Part shown: positions 24,587 to 32,107 of the stretch, piece by piece
How positions within the stretch are numbered: position 1 is the stretch's first letter
Layout of the letters: each line of letters opens with the position of its first letter
Virus record (IMG/VR): IMGVR_UViG_3300042516_005475
Span: 166,048 to 230,047 of that record
Reading direction: 5' to 3' (one strand)
Origin: a virus
DNA length: 64,000 bases
Made by a program: the position numbers and the translations under genes
The notes under the pieces: model-generated
The model's input: only the letters and a program-made list of their open reading frames with translations
Databases searched by the model: none
Told to the model about the DNA's origin: nothing

Positions 24587-24615
24587 TGGAGGTTCCTGCC
24601 GGGAGACTGTATCAT
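24587..24615 (+). promoter_or_regulatory. Promoter TGGAGG-17-TATCAT with TTCCTG element
   Basis: TGGAGG 24587-24592, TTCCTG, TATCAT 24610-24615, 7 nt before the ATG at 24623. A second GCGGTTCCTG copy lies just upstream (24577-24586). Confidence 0.75.
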
Positions 24616-24622
24616 CTTTGTA

Positions 24623-24823
24623 ATGAATGAGAATTTCGTCACTGTCGCAGATGTAATCGATTTCTTCAAAACGATTCCTCCTGATGCGAAGATTCGTGTT
24701 AAACAGGAATGCTCCCGTGGTTATGAAACGTATACAAAGTATGTTAATGCTGTTAAGTATACCACCTTCATTGACGGCATCGATTACTCTGAAAGAAATA
24801 ACTCTGTTGATTTTGGCATTTAA
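24623..24823 (+). CDS. Small protein, function unknown
   Basis: 66 aa. Resembles short phage proteins that start VADVIDFFKTIPPDAKIRV (helix, then strand) and often carry a Gly-Tyr strand pair. First gene of a run of seven genes to 26110. Confidence 0.7.
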   Translation: MNENFVTVADVIDFFKTIPPDAKIRVKQECSRGYETYTKYVNAVKYTTFIDGIDYSERNNSVDFGI

Positions 24824-24828
24824 TTAAT

Positions 24829-25062
24829 ATGATTACTCATTTTACTAATAAAGCCTGGTTGGTTACTTGGGAGTTTTTAGGGCCTCGTATGGGTTGTGTA
24901 AGCTATGGTATTCATGGCATTTACAACAAAGAGAATCTCGCTAAGGAGGCTGCGGAACTTCTTAAAAAGAACCACAATTGGCGAGAGCCTAATACTTTTG
25001 CCATAAAGGTGAAAGAGGTTAGTCTCGATGGAACTCACGAACTGTTTAACTACGTATATTAA
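24829..25062 (+). CDS. Small protein, function unknown
   Basis: 77 aa, rich in Trp and Gly (WLVTWEFLGPRMG), then a helix and a last strand (FAIKVKEVSLDG). Possibly a small alpha/beta protein. Separated by 5 nt from its neighbour. Confidence 0.7.
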   Translation: MITHFTNKAWLVTWEFLGPRMGCVSYGIHGIYNKENLAKEAAELLKKNHNWREPNTFAIKVKEVSLDGTHELFNYVY

Positions 25063-25063
25063 C

Positions 25064-25246
25064 ATGAAAGTTTACGCTATTCTTGAACACGATGATGAAT
25101 ACGAAGTAGCTATTAGCAAGATCTTTAGCAATCGCAAAAAAGCTCGTAAGTATGTATTTGAAAAATACTATGCTAACTGCGATGCTTCAGATGCTAAAGT
25201 TATTAAAGATATTGATTATTGGATTGATGTTGTAAATGTTGAATAA
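25064..25246 (+). CDS. Small protein, function unknown
   Basis: 60 aa from the ATG 1 nt after the upstream stop. Strand-helix-strand (MKVYAILEHDDEYEVAIS, helix of Lys/Arg/Tyr). Related in layout to the 24829 product. Confidence 0.7.
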   Translation: MKVYAILEHDDEYEVAISKIFSNRKKARKYVFEKYYANCDASDAKVIKDIDYWIDVVNVE

Positions 25247-25247
25247 T

Positions 25248-25526
25248 ATGAATAAAGAAAAACTGAAACTTACAAGTGAACAAGGACAAGCTATCATTTA
25301 TGGAAGGGATAGTAATTTCGTTACTACCCATAAAAAGATAGTTGGAAAGAGGAGATGGGTTCTTGTATATGAAATTGTAGTGCAACGTAAATCTGACGGC
25401 AAATACTTCAAAGATGTCTACGATATTGGAGCAACAGAAAATGAGGAACAAGCCCCATACGAATTCTCTGAGCCTAATTTCATAGAGGTAGAACCGGTAG
25501 AAACAACTATTATTGAATACATTTAA
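25248..25526 (+). CDS. Small protein, function unknown
   Basis: 92 aa, strand-rich middle (RWVLVYEIVVQRKSDG) and acidic end. Starts at the ATG 1 nt after the previous stop; an in-frame TTG lies four codons earlier. Confidence 0.7.
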   Translation: MNKEKLKLTSEQGQAIIYGRDSNFVTTHKKIVGKRRWVLVYEIVVQRKSDGKYFKDVYDIGATENEEQAPYEFSEPNFIEVEPVETTIIEYI

Positions 25527-25527
25527 C

Positions 25528-25722
25528 ATGACTGATCAAGACTATAAGGTTATTAGCGCAATGCGTACTTACGGAGGCTCTTTTGTGCAGTCCTTGGGTA
25601 TTTGCGCGCTTCATGCAGATGCTAGTAACCTCGCCAAGATCAAGGCTACCTGGCCTGATTACTGGCAGGAGTATGTTGTGATGGCTGAACAAGACGAGAA
25701 GAGAGGTGTTCATGATAGCTAA
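25528..25722 (+). CDS. Small helical protein, function unknown
   Basis: 64 aa from the ATG after the previous stop. The ending SNLAKIKATWPDYWQEYVVM is a Trp-rich helix common in short phage proteins, from memory. Overlaps the YopX-like start by 11 nt. Confidence 0.7.
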   Translation: MTDQDYKVISAMRTYGGSFVQSLGICALHADASNLAKIKATWPDYWQEYVVMAEQDEKRGVHDS

Positions 25723-26110
25723 GTTTAGAGTCTGGGATGAGAAGTATAACTGTTGGAGCAAAGAGTCTCTCTTGCTCTATCCTGGTGAAGAGGTAATCAG
25801 GCAAGGCCGAGTTATCCAATGGTATACTGGTAAAGATGATAAGACTGGTAAAGAGATTTACCAAGGTGATATTATTCAAGGTCAATTTGATTTCGGACCG
25901 GCAGGGTTTATGGAGCATTTGTCAGTTGTTAAATGGGATAACGATGATGGTTATCAATGGAGCTATTGGGCTATGTCTACTGTGGAGGTTGTTGGTAACA
26001 TCTTTGAGCTGCCTTGTAGCAAGCCTAAAGCATTCGATCACAACGGAGAATGTTTGACTTGCGATGCCTGGGCGACCGACTGCCCCTTCATCGGCTGTAA
26101 AGTAAAGTAA
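25712..26110 (+). CDS. YopX-family protein with Cys-rich tail
   Basis: 132 aa. KFRVWDEKYNCW at the start, IQWYTGKDDKTGKEIYQGDI in the middle and VEVVGNIFELP near the end are the YopX core, a small phage protein family of unknown function. The last 25 residues (GECLTCDAWATDCPFIGC) add a five-cysteine tail not usual for the family. The ATG at 25712 is preferred over a GTG two codons upstream. Confidence 0.8.
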   Translation: MIAKFRVWDEKYNCWSKESLLLYPGEEVIRQGRVIQWYTGKDDKTGKEIYQGDIIQGQFDFGPAGFMEHLSVVKWDNDDGYQWSYWAMSTVEVVGNIFELPCSKPKAFDHNGECLTCDAWATDCPFIGCKVK

Positions 26111-26115
26111 CTTTT

Positions 26116-26156
26116 GGCGGTTCCTGCTTGAGGATCCGGGCAGGAACCGCCATAAT
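26116..26156 (+). promoter_or_regulatory. Promoter TTGAGG-17-CATAAT inside a 12-bp inverted repeat
   Basis: GGCGGTTCCTGC (26116-26127) and GCAGGAACCGCC (26140-26151) form a perfect inverted repeat that brackets the -35 (TTGAGG 26128-26133) and abuts the -10 (CATAAT 26151-26156). No T run follows, so it is an operator-like site or an overlapping factor-dependent terminator. Confidence 0.75.
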
Positions 26157-26179
26157 GATTGCAGAAAATAAGATCTGAC

Positions 26180-26386
26180 ATGAAATACAAATACAACAAA
26201 GAAAATCTGGTTAAGGCCTTCAAGAATCTCGCTGAATGGGCTGAGAATCTCGATGCTAAGACTGACAAGGATGTGATTGGAACTGCCTGGGTCCAGTTGG
26301 AAAGTCTCACTACCGAGATCCAAGATAATCACGATGACATCTTTGGTACTGAGGGTTACGAAGCAACCATTCTCGGTAAAGACTAA
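26180..26386 (+). CDS. Small helical protein, function unknown
   Basis: 68 aa from the ATG after the standard leader. Helical (NLVKAFKNLAEWAENLD). No family recognised. Confidence 0.7.
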   Translation: MKYKYNKENLVKAFKNLAEWAENLDAKTDKDVIGTAWVQLESLTTEIQDNHDDIFGTEGYEATILGKD

Positions 26387-26391
26387 GAAAT

Positions 26392-26574
26392 ATGAAACTG
26401 ATTGATGTTGATAACGCCGAGGTTGAAGTGGAAGATAGTTGGCAAGATGAATGTCCCCAATGTGGTGACACGAATGTGGAATGTTTCTATGTGCCAAACT
26501 GGGCTGCAACTCGTTGTTATGACTGCCTGGTTAACGAAGCGATAAAGTTTAATTACAAAATTCAAGATAACTAA
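26392..26574 (+). CDS. Small zinc-ribbon protein
   Basis: 60 aa. Knuckles CPQC and CYDC about 20 residues apart, acidic N terminus. Same module type as 1674 and 14392. Confidence 0.7.
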   Translation: MKLIDVDNAEVEVEDSWQDECPQCGDTNVECFYVPNWAATRCYDCLVNEAIKFNYKIQDN

Positions 26575-26578
26575 AAAT

Positions 26579-26953
26579 ATGGCTACTCGATCATACATTG
26601 GACGGCTTAAGAACGAAACTGTCAAGTACATCTATTGTCACTTTGACGGCTACCCTCGGCACAATGGTAAGTTGCTGTTGCAAAACTACACTGACCCTGC
26701 TGATGTTGATGAACTCATTGAACTTGGTGATATGAGTGGTCTCAATGAGAATATTGAGATGTGTAATTATTATGGCCGTGACAGGAAAGAGAAGGGTTAT
26801 GTCTATAGGACTGCACAGAGTCTCAGCGAGTTCGAGAAAGAGCTTGAACATGTTAATTATCTTTATTACTTTAGTGAAGGTAATTGGTATGTGATGGGTG
26901 GAGAGTATAAGAGCTGGGCTATGGTTACCCCTCGAGTCTGCTGCTGCGATTAA
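26579..26953 (+). CDS. Conserved phage protein (MATRS-x-IG type)
   Basis: 124 aa. The opening MATRSYIGRL, then YIYCHFDGYPRHNGKLL, is a well-known start of a protein family found in many phages and bacteria with no assigned function. Middle is acidic; YFSEGNWYVMGG near the end. Confidence 0.8.
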   Translation: MATRSYIGRLKNETVKYIYCHFDGYPRHNGKLLLQNYTDPADVDELIELGDMSGLNENIEMCNYYGRDRKEKGYVYRTAQSLSEFEKELEHVNYLYYFSEGNWYVMGGEYKSWAMVTPRVCCCD

Positions 26954-26956
26954 TAT

Positions 26957-27001
26957 GATTGTTAGGGTTAACTGAAACGGAACCAAACGATAATAACATA
27001 T
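26957..27001 (+). repeat. Orphan copy of the 3' end of gene 28419
   Basis: These 45 bases match 28583-28629 except for one base and one 3-base indel. In 28419-28619 the segment encodes the C terminus IVRVNCNGTKR; here it is not attached to a full gene. It looks like the remnant of a duplicated gene. Confidence 0.75.
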
Positions 27002-27008
27002 ACCCACG

Positions 27009-27227
27009 ATGGAAGAACAACCACTCAACCCTTACGATTATTCAAACGAATATTTGAATCAATATGGAATTACTGACGTAGATGGTTTCAGGAAGTCTCA
27101 AAAAAGAAATCAAGTTATCTATGAAAAAGTGTTTCTAACGGCTTACCAAAATTTGACGGGCTCAGCAGCGGGCCTGGGTGAGATTCTCCAACTCCCTGCT
27201 GGAGGTTCCCCTGAGGAACCTTCATAA
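27009..27227 (+). CDS. Small protein, function unknown
   Basis: 72 aa, acidic and Gln/Asn/Tyr-rich at the start (NPYDYSNEYLNQYGI). Its last 20 codons run into the next promoter's GGTTCC element. No family recognised; the 3' end could be non-functional readthrough. Confidence 0.55.
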   Translation: MEEQPLNPYDYSNEYLNQYGITDVDGFRKSQKRNQVIYEKVFLTAYQNLTGSAAGLGEILQLPAGGSPEEPS

Positions 27228-27228
27228 T
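27200..27228 (+). promoter_or_regulatory. Promoter TGGAGG-17-CATAAT with GGTTCC/GGAACC palindrome
   Basis: TGGAGG 27200-27205, spacer holding GGTTCC..GGAACC, CATAAT 27223-27228, leader GATTGCAGAAAATAAGAT. It overlaps the end of the preceding coding sequence. Confidence 0.8.
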
Positions 27229-27246
27229 GATTGCAGAAAATAAGAT

Positions 27247-27285
27247 ATGAAAGATTTACAAGATAAGAGAGGGTGGATGATATGA
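27247..27285 (+). CDS. 12-codon leader ORF
   Basis: MKDLQDKRGWMI, at the position where other genes of this promoter type begin. Its TGA overlaps the ATG of 27282 (ATGA). It may be a leader peptide that couples translation, or the remnant of an insertion between promoter and gene. Confidence 0.45.
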   Translation: MKDLQDKRGWMI

Positions 27286-27488
27286 CTAACAAAGATCGAT
27301 TGCGTCTGATTAATGCTATTACTACTATACAAGGTACTTGTAGTGCAAAACACTTTGTTAGTACAGTTGCAGATTGTCGTTGGATTATCAATATCCTTTC
27401 AAACACCGAGCTAAGCAGCGAGTCTGTAAAAATTGAACTCGACTTGTTTAAAAAGTTGGCCCCTGAATTCGCTGAAATTTCTGCTTGA
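27282..27488 (+). CDS. Small helical protein, function unknown
   Basis: 68 aa from the ATG that overlaps the leader ORF stop; a GTG lies three codons upstream. Helical (DRLRLINAITTIQG, VKIELDLFKKLAPEF). No family recognised. Confidence 0.65.
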   Translation: MTNKDRLRLINAITTIQGTCSAKHFVSTVADCRWIINILSNTELSSESVKIELDLFKKLAPEFAEISA

Positions 27489-27513
27489 GGTTCCTGGCAG
27501 GAACCGCCATAAT
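27485..27513 (+). promoter_or_regulatory. Promoter TTGAGG-17-CATAAT with perfect GGTTCCTG-G-CAGGAACC palindrome
   Basis: TTGAGG 27485-27490, 17-bp palindrome 27489-27505, CATAAT 27508-27513. Leader identical to that at 27229-27246. Confidence 0.85.
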
Positions 27514-27531
27514 GATTGCAGAAAATAAGAT

Positions 27532-27837
27532 ATGACTAACGATCAAGTTCCCTTTGTGCCTACTCGCGACGATCTCATTGGTTACATCAGCGACACCTAC
27601 AAGGAGATCAACGGCTTTCGCCCTCACCCTATCTGGTCTGAGATCTCTTACGAGCAGCTGGACAAGTGGGGTCGTGAGCTGGCTACTGAGGTTGATACGC
27701 ATCGCAAGAGCGAAGTGAAGCGCGAGCGCATTGCTCGTAACCTTCGCCGGGCTCAGCAGAAGGCCTGGGATGAGAAGAAGCGCTCTTATTTCACCCCGGT
27801 CAACTTCACTATTGGTCAACTCGTCTCCGCTATCTAA
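27532..27837 (+). CDS. Small basic protein, function unknown
   Basis: 101 aa. DDLIGYISDTYKEINGFRPHP at the start suggests a helix followed by a conserved Arg-Pro-His turn seen in short phage proteins. The C-terminal half is a basic helix (RKSEVKRERIARNLRRAQQK). High-expression codon use. Confidence 0.75.
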   Translation: MTNDQVPFVPTRDDLIGYISDTYKEINGFRPHPIWSEISYEQLDKWGRELATEVDTHRKSEVKRERIARNLRRAQQKAWDEKKRSYFTPVNFTIGQLVSAI

Positions 27838-28082
27838 TGAAAACTATGAAGACTCCTAAAACTAAGATTGACAAGGCTGCTAAGAAGTATGATTACGTAG
27901 TTATTGGTCGCTTTGATCACGACGACCGCGGTATGGGTGATATGAGCTACAGAAAAGCTATTTTGTATACCGCTGACGAACTCAACGAGGTTATTAAAAA
28001 AAGTGGACATTCTTGGATTGTGAAAGTGTATAAGGTTGGAGAAGAGTTTAATATCTCGTTCAAAGTCGAAAAAGCTAATTAA
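27837..28082 (+). CDS. Small protein, function unknown
   Basis: 81 aa; ATG overlaps the previous TAA by one base (TAATG). Strand-helix pattern with YDYVVIGRFDHDDRGMG near the start and FNISFKVEK at the end. A start three codons later is also possible. Confidence 0.7.
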   Translation: MKTMKTPKTKIDKAAKKYDYVVIGRFDHDDRGMGDMSYRKAILYTADELNEVIKKSGHSWIVKVYKVGEEFNISFKVEKAN

Positions 28083-28083
28083 T

Positions 28084-28395
28084 ATGAAGACCCCTACTAT
28101 CAAATACGTTGACGGCATTCGCCAATATTTTGTTGAGGCTCCTTTGGTTGACAAGTATGGTAGCATTACTGCTGCTCGTACGGACAAAGACACTGCTCAA
28201 GCCTTGCTGCTAGAGAACGAAGCAATTACTAAGGGAGGTCACATTTATTATTTCGCCTTGAAGCACATTGGTCTCAATGTTTACTCTGTTAAGCTTCGCC
28301 CTAAGGGTTCGATTGACACTTACATTGTCGAAAGCTTTGAGAAACATCTTATCAACGAAGGACCTGAAGGAGGTCTCCCCACTGCTCGGTATTAA
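28084..28395 (+). CDS. Small protein, function unknown
   Basis: 103 aa from the ATG 1 nt after the upstream stop. Contains VEAPLVDKYGSITAARTDKDT and a C-terminal Gly-rich end. No family recognised. Confidence 0.7.
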   Translation: MKTPTIKYVDGIRQYFVEAPLVDKYGSITAARTDKDTAQALLLENEAITKGGHIYYFALKHIGLNVYSVKLRPKGSIDTYIVESFEKHLINEGPEGGLPTARY

Positions 28396-28418
28396 TTAAA
28401 CTAAAGCCTCTTGGAAAT

Positions 28419-28619
28419 ATGAAATTGAAAACAGGAAAGTATATGCTCCTAGGCAACCCAAACTCTCTATTTGGCCCAGACATCCGATATGCTGATACTC
28501 TCAAGGGACTAAAGCTCAAGGCCTGGGAGAAGGATGAGATAAAGCGAGGTACGAATGCTTTGTTTGTTGCTCGGGATACTAAGATTGTTAGGGTTAACTG
28601 CAACGGAACCAAACGATAA
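28419..28619 (+). CDS. Small basic protein, function unknown
   Basis: 66 aa. Its last 11 codons and flanking sequence are duplicated at 26957-27001. GTNALFVARDTKIVRVN suggests a small beta domain. Confidence 0.65.
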   Translation: MKLKTGKYMLLGNPNSLFGPDIRYADTLKGLKLKAWEKDEIKRGTNALFVARDTKIVRVNCNGTKR

Positions 28620-28628
28620 TAATAACAT

Positions 28629-28790
28629 ATGAAAGAAACTGTTACAATTAGCAAAGAAGAATACGAAAGCCTCTTGGAGGACAGTAACAAGCTCTTGGCA
28701 CTTGAGGGTGCTGGAGTTGATAACTGGGAGGGTTATGATGAAGCTATGGAAATGATGAGAGAAATGAATGAGGAAGATAGTAGCAATTAA
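28629..28790 (+). CDS. Small acidic phage protein
   Basis: 53 aa. ISKEEYESLLEDSNKLLALEG then AGVDNWEGYDEAM is a pattern seen in many short phage proteins (Y-x-x-L-L-x-D-S ... GVDNWEGY), from memory. Acidic C terminus. Function unknown. Confidence 0.7.
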   Translation: MKETVTISKEEYESLLEDSNKLLALEGAGVDNWEGYDEAMEMMREMNEEDSSN

Positions 28791-28815
28791 AAAATCTTAA
28801 GTTATAATCTCTCTT

Positions 28816-29337
28816 ATGAGCGAACAAACTTATATGAAGCTCGGTGATAAGGTTAAGAGGCCTACTCTTAGCGCTAATAATATTAACCGCTCTAACAAGT
28901 CATTTGTTAGGATGGTTGACAGCTATCAGAAATGGAATGAGTCTATCACTGCTGATGAGCCTCGCGAGACCTATGAGAAGGACATCTTTGAGTGTCTCTT
29001 TGAACCTGACTTGGATGGTTATAATTTGGCAGAGCATCTGAAGAGTAAGGTTTATCTTGAGCCTGATGCCTCGCTTGTAGAGATTTTGGATGATATGATC
29101 TTCGTCAAGAGGGCTCTAGAAGATGATTTGATTGCTCAATGGGTAGAGGAGAACTTTTTGACTGTCCCCGAAGATGTTATCGGTAAGAAGGTTAATGGTA
29201 AGGCTGGGTTTAAGACGCTAAACGGATACTATATTACTGCTATTCATCAGAAGAGGTATCAAGTTGTTATTAGTGAATCAACAGAGAAGAAGAACAATGG
29301 CTACTTCGTAAATTACGAGACACTTGTATTTGTATGA
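28816..29337 (+). CDS. Protein of unknown function
   Basis: 173 aa, acidic. A TATAAT box (28803-28808) lies just before the start, with a poor -35. C-terminal strands YYITAIHQKRYQVVISE. Its stop overlaps the first array-type gene (ATGA). Confidence 0.7.
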   Translation: MSEQTYMKLGDKVKRPTLSANNINRSNKSFVRMVDSYQKWNESITADEPRETYEKDIFECLFEPDLDGYNLAEHLKSKVYLEPDASLVEILDDMIFVKRALEDDLIAQWVEENFLTVPEDVIGKKVNGKAGFKTLNGYYITAIHQKRYQVVISESTEKKNNGYFVNYETLVFV

Positions 29338-29534
29338 TTGAGTCTATTAAAAAGGCTATACCTCAACCTTACTTAAGGCAGAAGATTTCTCTTGTTACAA
29401 GTATTAAACTAAATCAAAGTTGTGATATTGAGCAGGACTTGTCTACTAATATTAGAGACAATATTTGTTCTCATTTGTTCTGGGAACTTAAGAGAGAAGA
29501 TTCTAATTTCTTGCATAATGTTAATATCTATTAA
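29334..29534 (+). CDS. Array-family small protein
   Basis: 66 aa; starts in an ATGA overlap. SIKKAI...LRQKISLVTSI and NIRDNICSHLFWELK show the family's LxxxI..L spacing and L-F-W-x-L end. Closest relative is the next gene. Confidence 0.65.
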   Translation: MIESIKKAIPQPYLRQKISLVTSIKLNQSCDIEQDLSTNIRDNICSHLFWELKREDSNFLHNVNIY

Positions 29535-29703
29535 AAATGCTATTCATGAGGCAGAGTCTCGGGCTTACTTTAGGCAGAACCTATCTGTTAATAACAATAT
29601 TAGAATGTATCTTAATTCTAATATTAAAAGAGACTTGTGTACTAATATCAGAGACAATCTTCATTCTCCTTTGTTCTGGGAATTGATAAGAGACTTCGAT
29701 TAA
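29518..29703 (+). CDS. Array-family small protein
   Basis: 61 aa from the ATG at 29518, overlapping the previous gene by 17 nt in the +1 frame. Shares NIRDN(I/L)..(S/P)LFWEL with its neighbour, a recent duplication. Confidence 0.65.
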   Translation: MLISIKNAIHEAESRAYFRQNLSVNNNIRMYLNSNIKRDLCTNIRDNLHSPLFWELIRDFD

Positions 29704-29714
29704 TCTCAACATTA

Positions 29715-29921
29715 ATGAATACTGCTAAAGAGTTTAGTGCTAATCATAAAATTCATACCAGACTCTATACGGATTTGCGGTTGAGTATGTTTGATGTGTT
29801 TAATTTTAATTGTTCACCAACGAGTAAAGAACTCTTAAAAAGTATATCTGATAATCTTAGACCCATTAACTTTATTAGCAATCAGATATATAGTAACTTA
29901 AATATTGAAAAATATGAATGA
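29715..29921 (+). CDS. Array-family-like small protein
   Basis: 68 aa, Asn/Leu/Ile-rich (RLYTDLRLSMFDVF, LLKSISDNLRPINF). The ending IEKYE holds the next ATG in its Tyr-Glu codons. Confidence 0.55.
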   Translation: MNTAKEFSANHKIHTRLYTDLRLSMFDVFNFNCSPTSKELLKSISDNLRPINFISNQIYSNLNIEKYE

Positions 29922-30129
29922 GATATCAATATCTATTAATAAAGAAATAATTGAAATGACTAATCAAGTTGATGTTATGATTGAAATGGCAAAAGATTCT
30001 GACAAATTAGAGAGTGAGAATTTTATTGCAAAACTAAACAATATTCCTTGGCCTGAGCCATTAGATCCTCCAACTACTACTGCTGAGGCAGAAGCCAGAC
30101 AAAGAAGGTTTGAAGATGATATCAATTAA
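29914..30129 (+). CDS. Small acidic protein, function unknown
   Basis: 71 aa, start inside the previous gene's last codons. Acidic C-terminal half ending RQRRFEDDIN; the Asp-Asp codons hold the ATG of the 17-aa ORF that follows. Confidence 0.6.
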   Translation: MNEISISINKEIIEMTNQVDVMIEMAKDSDKLESENFIAKLNNIPWPEPLDPPTTTAEAEARQRRFEDDIN

Positions 30130-30169
30130 TAAAGAAATAGGTAAATACATTAATGGTTTAAAGGATTAA
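30116..30169 (+). CDS. 17-aa ORF resembling the start of its neighbour
   Basis: MISINKEIGKYINGLKD shares ISINKEI with the N terminus of 29914-30129. It may be the stub of a duplicated gene, or a micro-protein in the overlapping chain. Confidence 0.35.
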   Translation: MISINKEIGKYINGLKD

Positions 30170-30170
30170 T

Positions 30171-30452
30171 ATGGAAGAATGTAAAGCTGCTGTACCTACG
30201 AAGAAAAACATGGGGCACTTCATACGCAAGTGGTATTATGGAGCTCTCTTTTGGATGTATTTGAACATATGGTGTCGGTATTGTTATCGCCATGTTATGC
30301 GATGGATGCATAAGTTTAATTTTCACCACACCACTGTAGTTAATATTGTAGAAGAAAAGAATGAATTGACAGGTAAACATCAACGCAAGCATTTGTGGTG
30401 TCAATGGTGTGGATTGCGAGGCGACATTTTAAAGTTTAATCATGATGAGTAA
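30171..30452 (+). CDS. Small basic Trp/His/Cys-rich protein
   Basis: 93 aa. Aromatic stretch ALFWMYLNIWCRYCYRHVM, then KHLWCQWCGLRGD, a likely half zinc-knuckle. Possibly membrane-associated. Function unknown. Confidence 0.65.
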   Translation: MEECKAAVPTKKNMGHFIRKWYYGALFWMYLNIWCRYCYRHVMRWMHKFNFHHTTVVNIVEEKNELTGKHQRKHLWCQWCGLRGDILKFNHDE

Positions 30453-30456
30453 TTGA

Positions 30457-30464
30457 ATAAATAA
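30457..30464 (+). promoter_or_regulatory. Late-type promoter element ATAAATAA
   Basis: 4 nt before the ATG of the large WPEAE-repeat gene; consistent with a late virion gene. Confidence 0.55.
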
Positions 30465-30468
30465 TATT

Positions 30469-31083
30469 ATGTTCAACGAATTAGCTAACTCTCTTATTCA
30501 AGAGAGTTTCCACCCAATCAGAGCTAAAGAGCGTATAAAAAAGTTAATTGAGACCCCTCAAGGAGCATTCCAATATGCTTTAAAAATTAAAAAAGGTAGA
30601 GCACCAGAAGTTGAGCCTATTATTTTAAAAAAAGCCTCTACAGCTATTCAATATGCTGCATTTATTATTAAAGGTAGATGGCCAGAGGCAGAGCCAATAA
30701 TATTAAAAAATGCTGCTACAGCTTACAATTATGCGCTTAATGTAATAGACGGTAGATGGCCAGAAGCTGAGCAAGTAATATTACAAAGCAATAATGCTTC
30801 TATCGCGTCATCTTATGCTGCGTTTGTAATAAATGGTAGATGGCCAGAGGCTGAACCAATAATTAAAGATAATCCTAGCGCTTCTCTCTCCTACGCAAAA
30901 TATTTACTAAAGGAAAGATTCCCAGCTGGAGAAAAAGCAATAAAAGAGAGCCCCGCACATGCAAAAGACTATGCTATTTTTGTTCTAAGAGATAGATGGC
31001 CTGAAGCTGAGCCTACTATTAAAAAGGATGAAGAACAATGGGAAAGTTATAAAGATTACTTTGGAATAGAGGAAGAAGATTAA
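30469..31083 (+). CDS. WPEAE-repeat protein with capsid-targeting-like N terminus
   Basis: 204 aa. Six repeats of about 33 residues with the core (A/S)xxYAxx(V/I)(I/L)xxRWPEAEPII; the fifth is RFPAGE. Each repeat is probably a helix pair, so the protein is a short solenoid. N terminus MFNELANSLIQE/S ends in an IxE/S site as in T4 head-targeted proteins, and a late-type box precedes it, so it may be packaged. First of seven family members in the window; function unknown. Confidence 0.75.
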   Translation: MFNELANSLIQESFHPIRAKERIKKLIETPQGAFQYALKIKKGRAPEVEPIILKKASTAIQYAAFIIKGRWPEAEPIILKNAATAYNYALNVIDGRWPEAEQVILQSNNASIASSYAAFVINGRWPEAEPIIKDNPSASLSYAKYLLKERFPAGEKAIKESPAHAKDYAIFVLRDRWPEAEPTIKKDEEQWESYKDYFGIEEED

Positions 31084-31084
31084 T

Positions 31085-31327
31085 ATGCCATTAAAACCTA
31101 TTAATACTAAACCTAGAATAGATAAACTAAAGAAATGGCCTTATCATGCATATTATATTGCTAAAGATATTAAAAAAGGCAGATGGCCAGAAGCTGAACC
31201 TTATATCAAAAACGATGCCAGATGGGCATATTTCTATGCCAGAGACATCATCAAAGGCAGATGGCCAGAGGCTGATTCTGTGATCATGAATTCCAGATGG
31301 GCTGTAGCATACCTCACCATTATTTAA
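31085..31327 (+). CDS. WPEAE-repeat protein (short)
   Basis: 80 aa, N terminus MPLKPINTKPRIDKLKKWP followed by two RWPEAE repeats and a partial third. Starts 1 nt after the upstream stop through the junction TAATATGCC seen in all members. Confidence 0.75.
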   Translation: MPLKPINTKPRIDKLKKWPYHAYYIAKDIKKGRWPEAEPYIKNDARWAYFYARDIIKGRWPEADSVIMNSRWAVAYLTII

Positions 31328-31328
31328 T

Positions 31329-31706
31329 ATGCCACTAAAACCTCTTAAAACTAAAGAAAGATTAAATGCTAAGATAGCTGAGATAAAATCATTACAACAT
31401 CGTTATAGTGCTGCTTCGGTCGCTAGAATGTCTTTTGAATTAGCTAATGGTATTGAAATACGCATACCAGAACTAGAACCCTTTATATTTAAAGATCATT
31501 GGGCTGCATATGAATATGTTAGATCAGTAGTAAAGAAACCTTTGCCAGAAGCTGAACCAATCATTCTAGATGACCCATGGACTGCCTTTTATTATGCTGT
31601 TAAAATTAAAAAAGAGAGATGGCCAGCAGCAGAACAAGTACTAAAAAACAACCAGTTAGAAGGTTTTTGGAACAAATATAAAGAAAAATTCAATATTAAA
31701 GACTAA
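31329..31706 (+). CDS. WPEAE-repeat protein (divergent)
   Basis: 125 aa, N terminus MPLKPLKTKERLNAKI, then diverged repeats (RIPELEPF, PLPEAEPII, RWPAAEQVL). Ends KYKEKFNIKD, like the ends of 30469 and 41570 (YFGIEEED, NFNIQD). Confidence 0.75.
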   Translation: MPLKPLKTKERLNAKIAEIKSLQHRYSAASVARMSFELANGIEIRIPELEPFIFKDHWAAYEYVRSVVKKPLPEAEPIILDDPWTAFYYAVKIKKERWPAAEQVLKNNQLEGFWNKYKEKFNIKD

Positions 31707-31736
31707 TTTGCCAGCCTCGCTGAATAAATCTGCCGC

Positions 31737-31784
31737 AAAAAAAAGCTTGAACTGCCTGTGAAAAGTTATAGAGATAATAAATAT
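31737..31784 (+). promoter_or_regulatory. TTGAACTGCC promoter-like element plus ATAAATAT box
   Basis: TTGAAC 31747-31752 starts a 30-bp segment almost identical to 32901-32930. A late-type ATAAATAT (31777-31784) lies 4 nt before the ATG at 31789, so the gene may have both early and late promoters. Confidence 0.55.
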
Positions 31785-31788
31785 AAAC

Positions 31789-32094
31789 ATGAGCAACATC
31801 AATGACCCAATTTTCGAGGCTTATAGAGATATGGATCGTTCAGCAGGATTTAGAAGATTCATGGCTAGTCAACAAAACAAACCAGAGACTAATTCAGAAG
31901 AACAATCTAGCTGGGCAGATAAAATCTCTGCGACATCTGAACATGGACAAATGGTAGCTAATAAACTAAAAGAAATATTCAAAGAGAATCACGGATTATC
32001 ACCAGCATTGTGGGGAAGAGCCTTGAAGATATGCAATGAGTTAACTAAACTAATTGATGAAGCTAATTCAAATATGGGGAAAATGATTAAATAA
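31789..32094 (+). CDS. Small predicted virion-associated protein
   Basis: 101 aa. N terminus MSNINDPIFE/AY fits an IxE/A head-processing site; a late-type box is adjacent. C-terminal two-thirds is helical (GQMVANKLKEIFKEN, LWGRALKICNELTKLIDEA). Function unknown. Confidence 0.65.
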   Translation: MSNINDPIFEAYRDMDRSAGFRRFMASQQNKPETNSEEQSSWADKISATSEHGQMVANKLKEIFKENHGLSPALWGRALKICNELTKLIDEANSNMGKMIK

Positions 32095-32107
32095 TAAGAA
32101 AAAGAAG

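Noticed and set aside
26116-26151. Rho-independent terminator from the 12-bp inverted repeat
   Set aside because: A perfect stem exists, but no T run follows and a -35 and -10 pair is embedded in it, so an operator is the better reading.
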